Shown one piece after another: positions 50,868 through 59,868 of a DNA stretch of 64,000 nucleotides. This stretch comes from Actinomyces timonensis DSM 23838. Its GTDB lineage: Bacteria > Actinomycetota > Actinomycetes > Actinomycetales > Actinomycetaceae. The translations under genes were made by a program, and so were the position numbers. Positions within the stretch are counted from its first letter, which is position 1. Each line of letters starts with the position of its first letter. The stretch spans positions 1,252,974 to 1,316,973 of the forward strand of contig NZ_JH806632.1 in the NCBI RefSeq assembly GCF_000295095.1, in the 5' to 3' direction. Under the pieces are notes generated by a model. The model was not told the origin of the DNA. It did not search any database and worked only from the letters and a program-made list of their open reading frames with translations.

Positions 50868-52211
50868 TCAGCGCGTGGCGCGGTAGCCGATGAGACTGCC
50901 GGTGGAGGAGTCCCAGCTCACCAGCGTCGTGGGGGAGGTGAGGGTGAGGGTGGCGGTGTCCGCCGAACCCTCCAGGGCGATGCTCTTGCCGGTGTCGGCG
51001 TTGACGAGGGTGTGGAAGGCGGCGGCGCTCGTGTCCGATGCGGCGGTGTCGACCAGCAGGATGACGCCGCCGGAGTCGGAGGAGCGCGCGTCGATCGGGC
51101 ATGCGTCCCCTGAGCTCGCATCGCCGTCGGCTGTGGGCGGGGTGAAGGCGGGGCGCCCGGTCATGGTGATCTCGGTGACGCAGAAGCGCGCCGTCGTCGC
51201 GTGGCCCAGGGCGGAGGGATCGGAGGGGTCGGTCATCTCCGCCTTGGCCTGGGCGAGGGTGGGAAGGCGGCGGTGCGGGTAGATGCTGAAACTGGGGTCA
51301 GAGGGGCGCGTGCCCCGCTCATAGGACTCCTGGTAGGCGCCGGTCAGGTCGAAGCTCGCGTAGCGGTCGCCGCCGCCTCCTGGCATCGAGTAGGCGACGA
51401 CCCAGCCGTCCTTGGCGGGCCTCGGGTAGCCGGAGGCAGTGGCGCCGTTGGGGAGCGCCAGGGGCGTGAAGGCACCGGAATCGAGGTCCACGAACCCGGC
51501 CCCGAGCGAGACGTAGCGGCGGCCCTCATGGACGACGACGCTGCGGGGCTCCCTGGTGGCGGAGTAGCCGCCCGCATCGGGGTTGGTGCCCGGGATGGCT
51601 GTGGACCACAGCTCGCCCAGGTCCGTGGACCAGGCTCGGCACTGGTGGGAGGTGTCGCAGGCCAGAGCGACGTCGTCGGCGACGGACGCGCTCACGCCGC
51701 TGCCCCAGGGGGCGGGTGTGGTGGCGCCGGTGGTGAGGTCGTAGAGGGTGGCGCCGTGGATGAGCCAGCGGTGCCCCCATTGCTGGACGCTCGGCGTGCC
51801 AGCGGGAGCGCGCGTCTGGCCATCCAGATTCAGGGTGGCGGTCCAGGCCTGGGTGAGGGAGTCGCTGTCCTCGCCGATGGTGTACGCGGTCAGGTTGGTG
51901 CGGTTATCGATGGCGAAGACGTGGTCGGTGGAGGTGACGACCTCGGCGCCTGCGCTGATGGTGGCCGACCAGGCCTTGACGGCGCCCGCCTGCCATTGAT
52001 CGGAGGGGTTGGGGATGACGGGGCGGTACTGGTGCTCGTCGTCGCCCAGCGCGGGGATGGTGGGGGCGGCGTCGATCTGCGTGGGCGCCGGCGAGGAGGC
52101 GAGGTGCCAGCCCGCGCCGACGCCGGTGGCGGCCAGGACGAGAGCGGCCAGCACGCTCACGGCGCTCCTGCGCCGACGCCGGTCTCGGCCATCGCTGCCA
52201 TCGCTGCCCAT
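50868..52211 (-). CDS. Membrane-anchored protein with propeller-like extracellular domain, function unknown
   Basis: 447 residues. A basic start (DGRDRRRRRS) is followed by one hydrophobic segment (about 18-38, VLAALVLAATGVGAGWHLA), then an extracellular part of about 400 residues with repeated strand patterns such as HVFAIDNRTNLTAYTI, GGYSATREPRSVVV and SFDLTGAYQESY and paired cysteines. It aligns with the frameshifted neighbour (52262-53725) throughout (PAPWGSGVSASVADDVALACD against PAPWGTGVTAAVVDDVAVSCD, abbreviated). No enzymatic motif is seen. The two are adjacent tandem duplicates. Confidence 0.72.
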   Translation of the reverse strand: MGSDGSDGRDRRRRRSAVSVLAALVLAATGVGAGWHLASSPAPTQIDAAPTIPALGDDEHQYRPVIPNPSDQWQAGAVKAWSATISAGAEVVTSTDHVFAIDNRTNLTAYTIGEDSDSLTQAWTATLNLDGQTRAPAGTPSVQQWGHRWLIHGATLYDLTTGATTPAPWGSGVSASVADDVALACDTSHQCRAWSTDLGELWSTAIPGTNPDAGGYSATREPRSVVVHEGRRYVSLGAGFVDLDSGAFTPLALPNGATASGYPRPAKDGWVVAYSMPGGGGDRYASFDLTGAYQESYERGTRPSDPSFSIYPHRRLPTLAQAKAEMTDPSDPSALGHATTARFCVTEITMTGRPAFTPPTADGDASSGDACPIDARSSDSGGVILLVDTAASDTSAAAFHTLVNADTGKSIALEGSADTATLTLTSPTTLVSWDSSTGSLIGYRATR

Positions 52212-52261
52212 GACCCGAGCATACTGAGCCGCCCTGCCGGGGGCGAGCGTCGGCGAGGGGC

Positions 52262-53725
52262 TCAGCTCGCGGGCCGATAGCCGGTGAGCTGGCCGGTGGC
52301 GGGGTTGTCGCCGATGGCGTAGGCGGGGGTCGCGAGCGTGACCTTGGCCTGGTCGGCGAAGTCCATGCCCTCGAAGGGGATGGGTGCCCCGGTGATCCCA
52401 TCGGACATCTGGCCGAAGCTCCCAAAACCGATATGCAGGTTGGAGAGCATGACGATACTGCCGTCGCTTGAGAAGTAGGCGACGTCGATGCAGTAGTGCT
52501 CCACAGTCTGTCCGTGGATGGGCGCTGTGGTGGGCGCCGGGGGCGCGATCGTGACGCCGTTGGACATGGTGGCGTGCGTCAGGCAGTGCTCCACCTCGGA
52601 GAACGTGCCCGTCGCAGTGGTGGCTTTGACGGTGGTGAACTTCGACTTGTATTCCGCCAGGGTTGGGAACTCCCGGTGCGGGTAGATCGGCTGATCTGAC
52701 TTTGGGGCGTCGTCGCCGCTCTCGTAGCCCTCGACCAAGGTGCCATCCACGGAGAAACTGGCGTACTGGTCAGATTTGACGCCGGGCGTCGTGTACCTGA
52801 GGACCCAGCCGTCCTGGTCCGGCCATATCGTGCCAACCTTCTCGAGCTCCTTCGGAGGGGTGAGGGTGGTGGTCTCGCCGGTGTCGAGGTCGATGACGAT
52901 GTTCTGGAGGTCGGTGTAGCGGTGGCCGTTCCTGGTCACGTAAGGCTGGACGGTCCGAGTCTCGGAGTCGCTCGTGGGCTCGGGGCTCTTGTCCCCTGTG
53001 CCGGGCACGGTCATGCTCCACAGCTGCTGGAGGCCCGTGTTCCATGCCGTGCACAGGTCATTGGCGTCGCAGCTGACGGCGACGTCGTCGACGACCGCCG
53101 CCGTTACACCCGTCCCCCAGGGGGCCGGACTGGAGGCCCCGTGTTGAGGTCGTACAGGGTGCCGCCGTTGATCATCCACGCGGAGCCCCACTGCAGGACC
53201 GCGGCCTCAGTGGTGTAGAGGCTGTCGTCGTCGCGGCCGAGCCTGGCGGACCACGCTTCGGAGATCGTGTCTCCCGAGTACGAGTAGGCCGTGACATCAA
53301 GGCGGTCCTTGAGCACGAACACGTGGTCCGGGGTGTAGGTGAATGTCGCCCCGGAGTCCACGCTCATGCTCCAGGTCTTCGTGGCGCCGTTGCGCCAGTC
53401 GTCAGAGGGGTCCGGCAGGCCGGAGGCCGGGGTAGACGGCCTGCGCCTGGTCGGCGGTGGAGCGCTCCGTGTCGGTGGGCGAGGTGTGCCGCGCGAGGTA
53501 CCAGCCGCCAACCGCCCCGATGCTCGCTAGGAGCAAGGCTGCGGAGGCGCTGAGTGCGATGAGCTTCCGGCTCGGCGGCAAGGAGGAGAGTGCCGGGCCT
53601 GCTGGGCTGGCGGCCTCCTCCGGCGCGGGCGGGATCGCGAGTGAGCCGGTGGGTGCCTCGGGGGTCGGGCCTCCGGAAAGCGCGTGCTGGGCGCTGGCGT
53701 CAGGGAAACGGCGGTCATCGCTCAT
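52262..53725 (-). pseudogene. Frameshifted paralogue of the anchored propeller-like protein
   Basis: Three overlapping minus-strand frames encode one protein like its neighbour: N-terminus with membrane anchor (from ATG 53725 to about 53425), middle (to about 53150) and C-terminal half (to TGA 52262). The first change is one extra base near 53430 beside CCCC; the second is one missing base in the G-run at about 53147. They cancel, so the outer parts share a frame. Either two real indels or two homopolymer errors in the sequence could explain this. Domain layout equals the intact neighbour: anchor, then about 400 extracellular residues. Confidence 0.7.
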
Positions 53726-54153
53726 GGCCACGAGCATAGTGACCGGGCTGTGACAATCCGAGGGCGTGGGCTCGTCTGTTGTCCCTATCGGGGTCGACGA
53801 CCGCGCGGCGGGAGGACACCGGGAAGCGGTCTTCTCCAGGTGTGCCGTCTCTTCCTCGCTCTCCGTCGCCTGCGCCCGGATGCTTTGGGGAGCGCTCCCC
53901 TGATGACCGACGACGGCAACCTGCCCCCAGGCCGCCCTGAATATGATTCAATCAACTGTGTCAGTGCGGTTCGGCGCAAAGGGGCTCTTCCAGTATGAGA
54001 GTGCGGACGTGCGGGATTAGAGGGGGCTCTCGAAGTCCCTGCACAAGTTGATGGGTTCTCTGAGGATGTCCTGCCATGCACGGCAAGACCTCCAGCGCGC
54101 CAGCCCCGGACTACCAGCCTGCTACCGCCTCAAACCGGAAGGGCCAGATAACG
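53726..54153. other. 428-base gap with no recognised gene, upstream of IS copy 2
   Basis: No reading frame with family resemblance is seen. A 14-base palindrome GGGGAGCGCTCCCC stands at 53887-53900. The second half has lower GC than its surroundings, and the stretch just before the IS may be a gene remnant; nothing more can be said. Confidence 0.5.
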
Positions 54154-55052
54154 AGGCTTATTCATAGGGGTGTTTTGTTGGTAATAGCGTGCCGCTAAGC
54201 AGGGTGGCGGCTTGCTCTTGAGAGAATCCTTGGTGCTTAAGCCAATCCAACCAAGAGGCAAACCGCCATGACGAATAGCAGCACGAGAATCCCTCGGTGT
54301 GAGGTTATGGGCCTGTGCGAGGCCATTCACGCCTCCGGTCCTCTGCCTGTGTTCGGGGCGAGGGCGCTGGGGCTGTTCGTGTGCGTGCGCCTGACCCTGA
54401 CCTGCCTGCGGCACAACCTGCCCCAGGAGCTGCTCGCCGAGCTCTACGGAGTCTGGCAGGCCACCGTCTTTCGCGTCATCAGCGCCTGCACGCCCCTGAT
54501 TGCCGCATGCCTGAACGGCAGTGCTCCAACGGTGGAGGACCTGGATGCCACGGCCCAGCTGATCATCGACTCCGCCCTGCTTCAGTGCTGGTCCTGGAAG
54601 GACCACTTTGAGCTGTGCTCCGGCAAGCACAAGACCGCGGGGCTGAGCGTCCAGGTGGCCTGCGCCCTGTCAGGGGCCCTGGCCTGGGTGTCCGACCCCC
54701 AGGACGGATGCGCGCACGGCGCTCAGGCCCTGCGCCGCGGCGGCCTGCTCGACGTGCCCGCCACCGGCCTGCCCGACGGGGCGTCACCACCCAGGCGTAT
54801 TGGCGACAAGGGGCGCATCGGGCTGGGCGTGATCACCCCGAGAAGAAAACCCGCGAGACTTCCCCCCCGCCCAGACGACAAGGCCTGCAACCGGGCCGTC
54901 AACCAGATTCGCCACAAGATCGAACGAGTCATCGCCAGCATCAAGACCTGGAGAGTCCTGCGCACCGGCTGCAGAAGACCACCGGAAACCTTCCCGGAAA
55001 CCATCACCGCAGTCCTCGGACTCATATTCACCTACACCCTATGAATAAGCCT
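54154..55052 (+). mobile_element. IS5-type insertion sequence, copy 2 (intact transposase)
   Basis: 899 bp with the same terminal inverted repeats (AGGCTTATTCATAGGG at both ends) as copy 1 at 9738-10657. Flanks are AACG on the left and CGAT on the right, so the 4-base target duplication found at copy 1 is absent. This may mean an old insertion with changed flanks or a rearrangement after insertion. It lies between a degraded region and upp. Confidence 0.88.
54268..55044 (+). CDS. IS5-type (DDE_Tnp_4) transposase, intact
   Basis: 258 residues. N-terminal helix-turn-helix region (about 20-75) with VWQATVFRVISACTPL, then a DDE catalytic core: first Asp in LIIDSALLQCW, second in AWVSDPQDG, and the late Glu in RVIASIK-flanking RHKIERVIA. 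ATG 54268 follows GGCAAACCGCC without a strong ribosome site. It probably can move both copies of the element. 90 percent or more of its residues match copy 1 where that is readable. Confidence 0.88.
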   Translation: MTNSSTRIPRCEVMGLCEAIHASGPLPVFGARALGLFVCVRLTLTCLRHNLPQELLAELYGVWQATVFRVISACTPLIAACLNGSAPTVEDLDATAQLIIDSALLQCWSWKDHFELCSGKHKTAGLSVQVACALSGALAWVSDPQDGCAHGAQALRRGGLLDVPATGLPDGASPPRRIGDKGRIGLGVITPRRKPARLPPRPDDKACNRAVNQIRHKIERVIASIKTWRVLRTGCRRPPETFPETITAVLGLIFTYTL

Positions 55053-55104
55053 CGATGAACCCGATAATCAGACGGAACTGCTTCCCTCATGCCTTCTGCG
55101 GGGT

Positions 55105-55133
55105 ATGACGTGACCGGCCACGGAGCACGTCAT
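55105..55133 (-). terminator. Possible terminator of upp
   Basis: ATGACGTG (55105-55112) pairs with CACGTCAT (55126-55133) around 13 bases, 67 bases beyond the upp stop. Confidence 0.4.
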
Positions 55134-55199
55134 CGCACGGCGGTCGAGTTGTGGCCAGTGGCGCGTCGGTAAGGTGGCCAGGCAGCTCCGTCCCGCCCC

Positions 55200-55838
55200 T
55201 CAGTCGACGATGCCGTAGAGGCGGTCGCCGGCGTCGCCCAGGCCCGGCACGATGTAGCCCTGCTCGTTGAGGTGGTCGTCCACCGCGGCAGTCACCACCG
55301 TGACGTTCGCGCGGTCGCCAATGGCGTCCTCCAGGTACTTCAGGCCCTCCGGGGCCGCCAGCAGGCACAGGGCCGTCACATCCCGCGCGCCGCGATCCAG
55401 CAGGTAGTTCGTGGCATCCGTGAGCGTGTGCCCGGTGGCGAGCATCGGGTCGATGATGAAGCACTGGCGCCCGGAGAGGTCGTCCGGCAGGCGGTTCGCG
55501 TAGGTGTCCACCTCCAGGGTCTGCTCATCGCGCTTCATCCCCAGGAACCCGACCTCAGCCGTGGGCAGCAGGCGCGTCATGCCCTCCAGCATGCCCAGGC
55601 CCGCCCGAAGGATCGGCACGACGATCGGCCGCGGCGCCGCGATCCGCTGGCACGGCGCCACCGCCACCGGCGTCTCGATATCCACCGGCTCCGTGCGCAC
55701 ATGCCGCGTCGCCTCATAGGCCAGCAGGGTGACGAGCTCATCGACGAGCTGGCGGAACACCGCCGAGTTCGTCGTCCGGTCCCGCAGGACCGCCAGCTTG
55801 TGATCGATGAGGGGGTGGTCGACGTCGATGAGATGCAT
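55200..55838 (-). CDS. upp: Uracil phosphoribosyltransferase
   Basis: 212 residues, full length. The PRPP-binding loop DPMLATGHT and the uracil-specific C-terminal end [11 protein letters not shown] are intact. It makes UMP from uracil and PRPP, which fits the nucleoside hydrolases upstream in the window that release uracil. It lies 52 bases after the BCCT transporter on the same strand and could be co-transcribed. Confidence 0.96.
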   Translation of the reverse strand: MHLIDVDHPLIDHKLAVLRDRTTNSAVFRQLVDELVTLLAYEATRHVRTEPVDIETPVAVAPCQRIAAPRPIVVPILRAGLGMLEGMTRLLPTAEVGFLGMKRDEQTLEVDTYANRLPDDLSGRQCFIIDPMLATGHTLTDATNYLLDRGARDVTALCLLAAPEGLKYLEDAIGDRANVTVVTAAVDDHLNEQGYIVPGLGDAGDRLYGIVD

Positions 55839-55890
55839 GGGGCCAGCCTACGGCCCCGGGGCGCGCCGCATGGGCGCTGCGGGCCTCATC

Positions 55891-58065
55891 TCAGGCGTTC
55901 CCCAGGTAATCCAGCCAGCGCTCGTAGTGGTCCAGGACGTCATGCGCCACCTGGTCCGAGGACCAGTCCATGACGTCGTAGCCCTGGCCCCCGCCGCGCG
56001 GGCGGACCTCGAGGCGCACCGTGAGGTCCGTCGCCTCATGGACGACGACGCCGAAGGCCGCCACCGGCGCCTGCACCATCCGCACCACGTATCGGAAGGA
56101 GTCGAGCCCGCTGGAGCGCTCCACCGTTGGCCCCATCACTCTGGCCTCGGCACTGCCCTCGCCACCGGCCTCGGCGACCCACTCGCCCTCGCCGGTCTCG
56201 GGCCCCGCCGTGACGAGGAGGGTGGCGCGGCCGAGGAAGTTGCGCTCGTCGTCGGGATCCTGTGCCTCCGGGCCCTCCACATAGACCTCGGCCGCCAGGT
56301 TCTCCTTGCGCAGCTCGGTGGCCACGGCCTCCAGGGCCGGGACGATCCGGGAATTGAGGGCCCGGGAGGCCTGCGCGGGCGACACCGTCTCGAAGGTGTG
56401 AGCCAGGCGGTCCCGCCACGAGGCGCGCTTGAGGCCAGCGGCCGTGCCCGTCAGGCCCAGCGCGCGGTTGCGGAAGGCGTGCGAGCGGGCGTCGCGGTGG
56501 CTCGCCTCCGTGCGCAGCGCCTTCCACAGGCCGTACATGACCAGCAGCAGGACGACGCTGAACGGCAGGGCCATGACGATCGTCGCCTGCTGGAGGATCG
56601 GGATGCCGCCAGCGAGCAGCATGGCGATCGTCAGCACTCCCACGAGCACAGCCCAGAAGATCCGCAGCCACGGCTGGGCGTCGCCCTCATCGCCGGTGCG
56701 CGTGCGCGTGGACAGGTTCGCCATGACAAGCGCGCCCGAGTCCGCCGAGGTCACATAGAACAGGATCCCGATGAACAGCGAGAGCGCCACCAGGGTTGGC
56801 CCGCCGGGAAGCGCCTCGAGGAGCGCGTAGAAACCCTGCTCCGGGGTGGAGGCTGTCAGCTCGGCGAAGGCCCGGTCCCCTCCGCGCACGACGGACAGGG
56901 CGTGATTGCCGAAGATCGACACCCACATGATGACGTAGGTCAGTGGCAGCGCCAGCGAGCCGAGCACGAACTGGCGGATCGTGCGGCCGCGCGAGATCCG
57001 CGCCAGGAACATCCCCACGAACGCCGCCCACGTGATCCACCACGCCCAGAAGAACAGGGTCCAGCCATTGAGCCACTCGGTGGGGCGGCTCCACGCGTAG
57101 GTCTCCAGGGTCAGGCCCGGGAAGGAGGTGACGTAATCGCCGATCGAGCCGACCAGCGCGTCCAGCAGGAACGCCGTGTCACCCGTGACCAGCACCCACA
57201 GCGCCAGGGCGATCGCCAGCAGGACGTTGATGTTCGAGAGCATGCGCACCCCGCGGTCCACGCCCGAGACCGCCGACGCCGTCGCCATGAGGACCGACAG
57301 CGCCACGAGCCCGATCTGGGCGGCCGTCCCCTGCGGGATGCCGAACAGGATCGTCAGGGCGACGTTCAACTGCACGATCCCCACGCCCAGGGAGGCCGCG
57401 ATCCCGATCGCCCCGCCGATGAGCGCGGCCGCGTCGACGACGTCGCCGAGGATCCCGTCCGTGTATCGCCCAAGGATCGGGCGCAGCGTGGCGCGCACCG
57501 CGAGCGGCTGGCGGCGCCGGTAGGCGAAGTAGGCCAGCGCCATGCCCACCAGGGAGTACAGGCCCCAGCCGGACACCCCGTAGTGGAGGAGGGTCAGGAC
57601 GATCGCGTTGCGGGCGGCCTCCTCGGTCTCCGGGGCGCCCGTGGGTGGCGTGAGGTACTGGGAGACCGGCTCGGCGACGGCGAAGAACATGATCCCCGTG
57701 CCCACGCCCGCTGCGAAGAGCATTGCCGCCCAGGAGAAGGTGGAGAACTCCGGGGTGGAGTTGGTCGGCCCCAGCCGCGTGGTCCCGTAGCGCGACAGCG
57801 CCAGGACGACGACGAACACGAGGACGACCGTGATCTCCAGGACGTAGAACGATCCGAACCAGCGCGACGCCCATGCCACGGCGGTGTTGAAGATGCTCTG
57901 GATCGTGCGCGGCACGAGGATCGCCGCGAGGGTGAGGGCGGCGATGATGCTGCCCGAGACCGCGAAGACGGTGGTGTTGAGGCGCTTGTCAGCGGACCCA
58001 TCGGGGGCGGTGGCCTGGGGCGGTTCCTGGGGTGCGAGGGAGGCCCGCTCCGCTTGGATAGTCAC
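55891..58065 (-). CDS. BCCT-family betaine/choline/carnitine transporter
   Basis: 724 residues with 12 membrane segments. The family stretch with WAWWITWAAFVGMFLAR and RGRTIRQFVLG is present, as is GVGTGIMFFAVAEP. The long C-terminal cytoplasmic tail (about 540-724) is typical of osmosensing members such as BetT and BetP. It imports a quaternary ammonium osmolyte driven by sodium or proton. The upstream 180 bases are AT-rich. It is followed by upp in the same direction. Confidence 0.92.
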   Translation of the reverse strand: MTIQAERASLAPQEPPQATAPDGSADKRLNTTVFAVSGSIIAALTLAAILVPRTIQSIFNTAVAWASRWFGSFYVLEITVVLVFVVVLALSRYGTTRLGPTNSTPEFSTFSWAAMLFAAGVGTGIMFFAVAEPVSQYLTPPTGAPETEEAARNAIVLTLLHYGVSGWGLYSLVGMALAYFAYRRRQPLAVRATLRPILGRYTDGILGDVVDAAALIGGAIGIAASLGVGIVQLNVALTILFGIPQGTAAQIGLVALSVLMATASAVSGVDRGVRMLSNINVLLAIALALWVLVTGDTAFLLDALVGSIGDYVTSFPGLTLETYAWSRPTEWLNGWTLFFWAWWITWAAFVGMFLARISRGRTIRQFVLGSLALPLTYVIMWVSIFGNHALSVVRGGDRAFAELTASTPEQGFYALLEALPGGPTLVALSLFIGILFYVTSADSGALVMANLSTRTRTGDEGDAQPWLRIFWAVLVGVLTIAMLLAGGIPILQQATIVMALPFSVVLLLVMYGLWKALRTEASHRDARSHAFRNRALGLTGTAAGLKRASWRDRLAHTFETVSPAQASRALNSRIVPALEAVATELRKENLAAEVYVEGPEAQDPDDERNFLGRATLLVTAGPETGEGEWVAEAGGEGSAEARVMGPTVERSSGLDSFRYVVRMVQAPVAAFGVVVHEATDLTVRLEVRPRGGGQGYDVMDWSSDQVAHDVLDHYERWLDYLGNA

Positions 58066-58246
58066 CTGTTGTCTCCTTCTTCTTGAGTCTTCAAGGCCTG
58101 CAACATTTTCATAACATTCACTCTCCGAAGGCTGGCAGAATCCTGGGAATCATAATTCAGAATGATGACGATCCGAGGTGGCGCTGATGGGGGAGGGTAT
58201 GGGGGACTGCGGGGGCGGGGCCGCGGGGCTGTGGGAGGCTTGGGGC

Positions 58247-58780
58247 GTGACTGAGCGATCGGCGTCGGCTCCCCGCGCCGTCCCCACCGGTGGGGACGGC
58301 GCGGCTGCCAGGCAGCCAGCGCTCCTGGAGGAGCGCTACGGCGCCGCGATGGACCGCGCCCTCGCCCTGGCGCGGGTCGCCGGGAGGGAGGGGGAGGTGC
58401 CCGTGGGCGCCGTCGTCCTCGATCCTGGCGGGAGGGTGCTGGCCGAGGCCGCCAACGCCCGCGAGGCCGAGCGCGACCCGACCGCCCACGCCGAGATCCG
58501 GGCCCTGCGAGCCGCTGGCCGGGCTCTGGAGGGCTCGCACCTGGACGGGTGCTCCCTGGTGGTGACCCTGGAGCCCTGCACGATGTGCGCCGGCGCGATC
58601 CAGTTGGCGCGGCTCGCGCGCGTGGTGCTCGCCGCCTGGGAGCCGCGCACCGGCGCCTGCGGCTCGATCCGCGATGTGCTGCGCGACCCCCGGGCGAACC
58701 ACCGGGTGGAGGTCGTCGCCGGACTGCGGGCCGATGCGTCCGCGGCCCTCCTCACCGACTTCTTCGCCCCCCGCCGCTGA
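58247..58780 (+). CDS. tadA: tRNA-specific adenosine deaminase
   Basis: 177 residues from GTG 58247, with GGGAGG 9 bases upstream; the open frame starts at 58178 but that part has no ribosome site. Zinc and catalytic motifs HAEIRAL and PCTMCAGAI are intact. It makes inosine at the wobble position of tRNA-Arg. The first 35 residues are low-complexity. Repeat site D follows 35 bases after the stop. Confidence 0.92.
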   Translation: MTERSASAPRAVPTGGDGAAARQPALLEERYGAAMDRALALARVAGREGEVPVGAVVLDPGGRVLAEAANAREAERDPTAHAEIRALRAAGRALEGSHLDGCSLVVTLEPCTMCAGAIQLARLARVVLAAWEPRTGACGSIRDVLRDPRANHRVEVVAGLRADASAALLTDFFAPRR

Positions 58781-58814
58781 CGCTGCCCCCCTCCCTCTCC
58801 CCGCTCTCCCTGCG

Positions 58815-58843
58815 CGAGACCGGGCGAACAGCACGGCGAAACC
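58815..58843 (+). repeat. Intergenic 22-base-period repeat, site D (one unit plus partial)
   Basis: GCGAGACC then a unit running to GAAACC, in the reverse sense of the plus-strand units of site A. It follows tadA and is immediately followed by TGGTTCTCCACAG, a DnaA-box-like stretch also near site C. Confidence 0.75.
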
Positions 58844-58934
58844 GGGTGGTTCTCCACAGACTGGCGCGTAGCATCGGCAGCCGGGCCCCGGTGGAGAACG
58901 GCGGGGCTACGGGCCAGCGGCAGAGGAGAGCGCG

Positions 58935-59519
58935 ATGAGCGGGGAGATGACCCTCCAGGCCTTCCTGGACCATGTCAACGCCGGCAGGCCGGTGGGCGGT
59001 GGCGCTCCCGAGGGCGCCTTCCAGAGCGCCTTCGCGATCGAGACGCAGCGCCTCACCGCGGAACTGAACTCCGCTTTCCGCGACCCCGGCGAGGTCCGCG
59101 CGATCCTGGCCCGCATCGCCCGCCGTCCCGTGCCGGAATCGCTGCGCCTCTTCCCTCCCTTCACCACTGACTTCGGCGCGAACACCCACTTCGGTGAGGA
59201 CGTGTTCATCAATTCCGGATGCCGCTTCCAGGACCAGGGCGGCATCTGGATCGGCGATCGCTGCTTCATCGGGCACGACGTCGTCATGGCGACCCTCGAT
59301 CACGGCCTCGCCGTCGCCGACCGCGCCACCACGTACCCGACCCCCATCCGGCTCGGCGACGACGTGTGGGTCGGCGCCAAAGCGGTCCTCACCAAGGGCG
59401 TGACCGTGGGGGACGGATCGGTCATCGCCGCGGGCGCCGTCGTCACACGGGATGTGCCCGCGGGCGTCGTCGTCGGGGGCGTCCCCGCCGCTGTGCTGCG
59501 CGAGATCCCCGCCTCCTGA
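58935..59519 (+). CDS. Hexapeptide-repeat sugar O-acetyltransferase (maltose O-acetyltransferase type)
   Basis: 194 residues. Left-handed beta-helix repeats run from about residue 75 (FGANTHFGEDVFINSG, FIGHDVVMATLDHGL, IRLGDDVWVGAKAVLTKGVTVGDGS and so on, abbreviated to WVGAKAVLTKG). The catalytic His is in ATLDHGL or GHDVV. It transfers acetyl from acetyl-CoA to a sugar hydroxyl, as in MAT, NodL and LacA. ATG 58935 with AGAGGAGAG before it. It lies between tadA and tRNA-Ser. Length normal. Confidence 0.88.
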   Translation: MSGEMTLQAFLDHVNAGRPVGGGAPEGAFQSAFAIETQRLTAELNSAFRDPGEVRAILARIARRPVPESLRLFPPFTTDFGANTHFGEDVFINSGCRFQDQGGIWIGDRCFIGHDVVMATLDHGLAVADRATTYPTPIRLGDDVWVGAKAVLTKGVTVGDGSVIAAGAVVTRDVPAGVVVGGVPAAVLREIPAS

Positions 59520-59572
59520 GCCCCTGCGAGATCTGAGTTCCTACCAGATTCGACGGCGTCATCCGCGCTCTG

Positions 59573-59624
59573 AATCTCGCCGTGCTGTTCGCCCGGTCTC
59601 GCCGTGCTGTTCGCCCGGTCTCGG
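59573..59624 (-). repeat. Intergenic 22-base-period repeat, site E (two units plus partial)
   Basis: Units 59573-59594 and 59595-59616 plus GGTCTCGG 59617-59624, on the plus strand in the same sense as site A. It lies between the acetyltransferase stop and the tRNA-Ser gene. Each unit is 22 bases exactly. Confidence 0.85.
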
Positions 59625-59709
59625 CGGAGGGACGGGAGAGGCCGTGAGGGAGGTCGCAGGGGCGCCAGGTTGGGCGGGAAGGGCGCGGGCGTGTACCCTC
59701 AACGCCTGA

Positions 59710-59798
59710 GGTAGCGTGTCCGAGCGGCCGAAGGTGCAGATCTCGAAAGTCTGTGTGGTTCATAGCCACCCTGGGTTCGAATCCCAGCGCTACCGCCA
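59710..59798 (+). tRNA. tRNA-Ser (anticodon CGA)
   Basis: Acceptor stem GGTAGCG (59710-59716) pairs with CGCTACC (59788-59794), discriminator G and an encoded CCA follow. The anticodon loop CTCGAAA gives CGA, reading UCG serine codons. The long variable arm (GTGTGGTTCATAGCCAC) and GGTTCGAATC T-loop fit a class II serine tRNA. Confidence 0.97.
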
Positions 59799-59801
59799 GT
59801 C

Positions 59802-59838
59802 AGTGAGGGCCCCGATCCACGTGATCGGGGCCCTCACT
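59802..59838. terminator. Terminator after tRNA-Ser
   Basis: GTGAGGGCCCCGATC (59803-59817) pairs perfectly with GATCGGGGCCCTCAC (59823-59837) around 5 bases. It lies 4 bases after the tRNA and 31 bases before the convergent gene, so it probably serves both. Confidence 0.85.
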
Positions 59839-59868
59839 CGTCCTGTTGCCTCGCCGTGGCCCGCGGGC

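Noticed and set aside
55807-58086. Plus-strand ORF of 759 codons over the BCCT gene
   Set aside because: Arg/Gln/Asp-rich shadow of a real membrane protein gene; no start signal.
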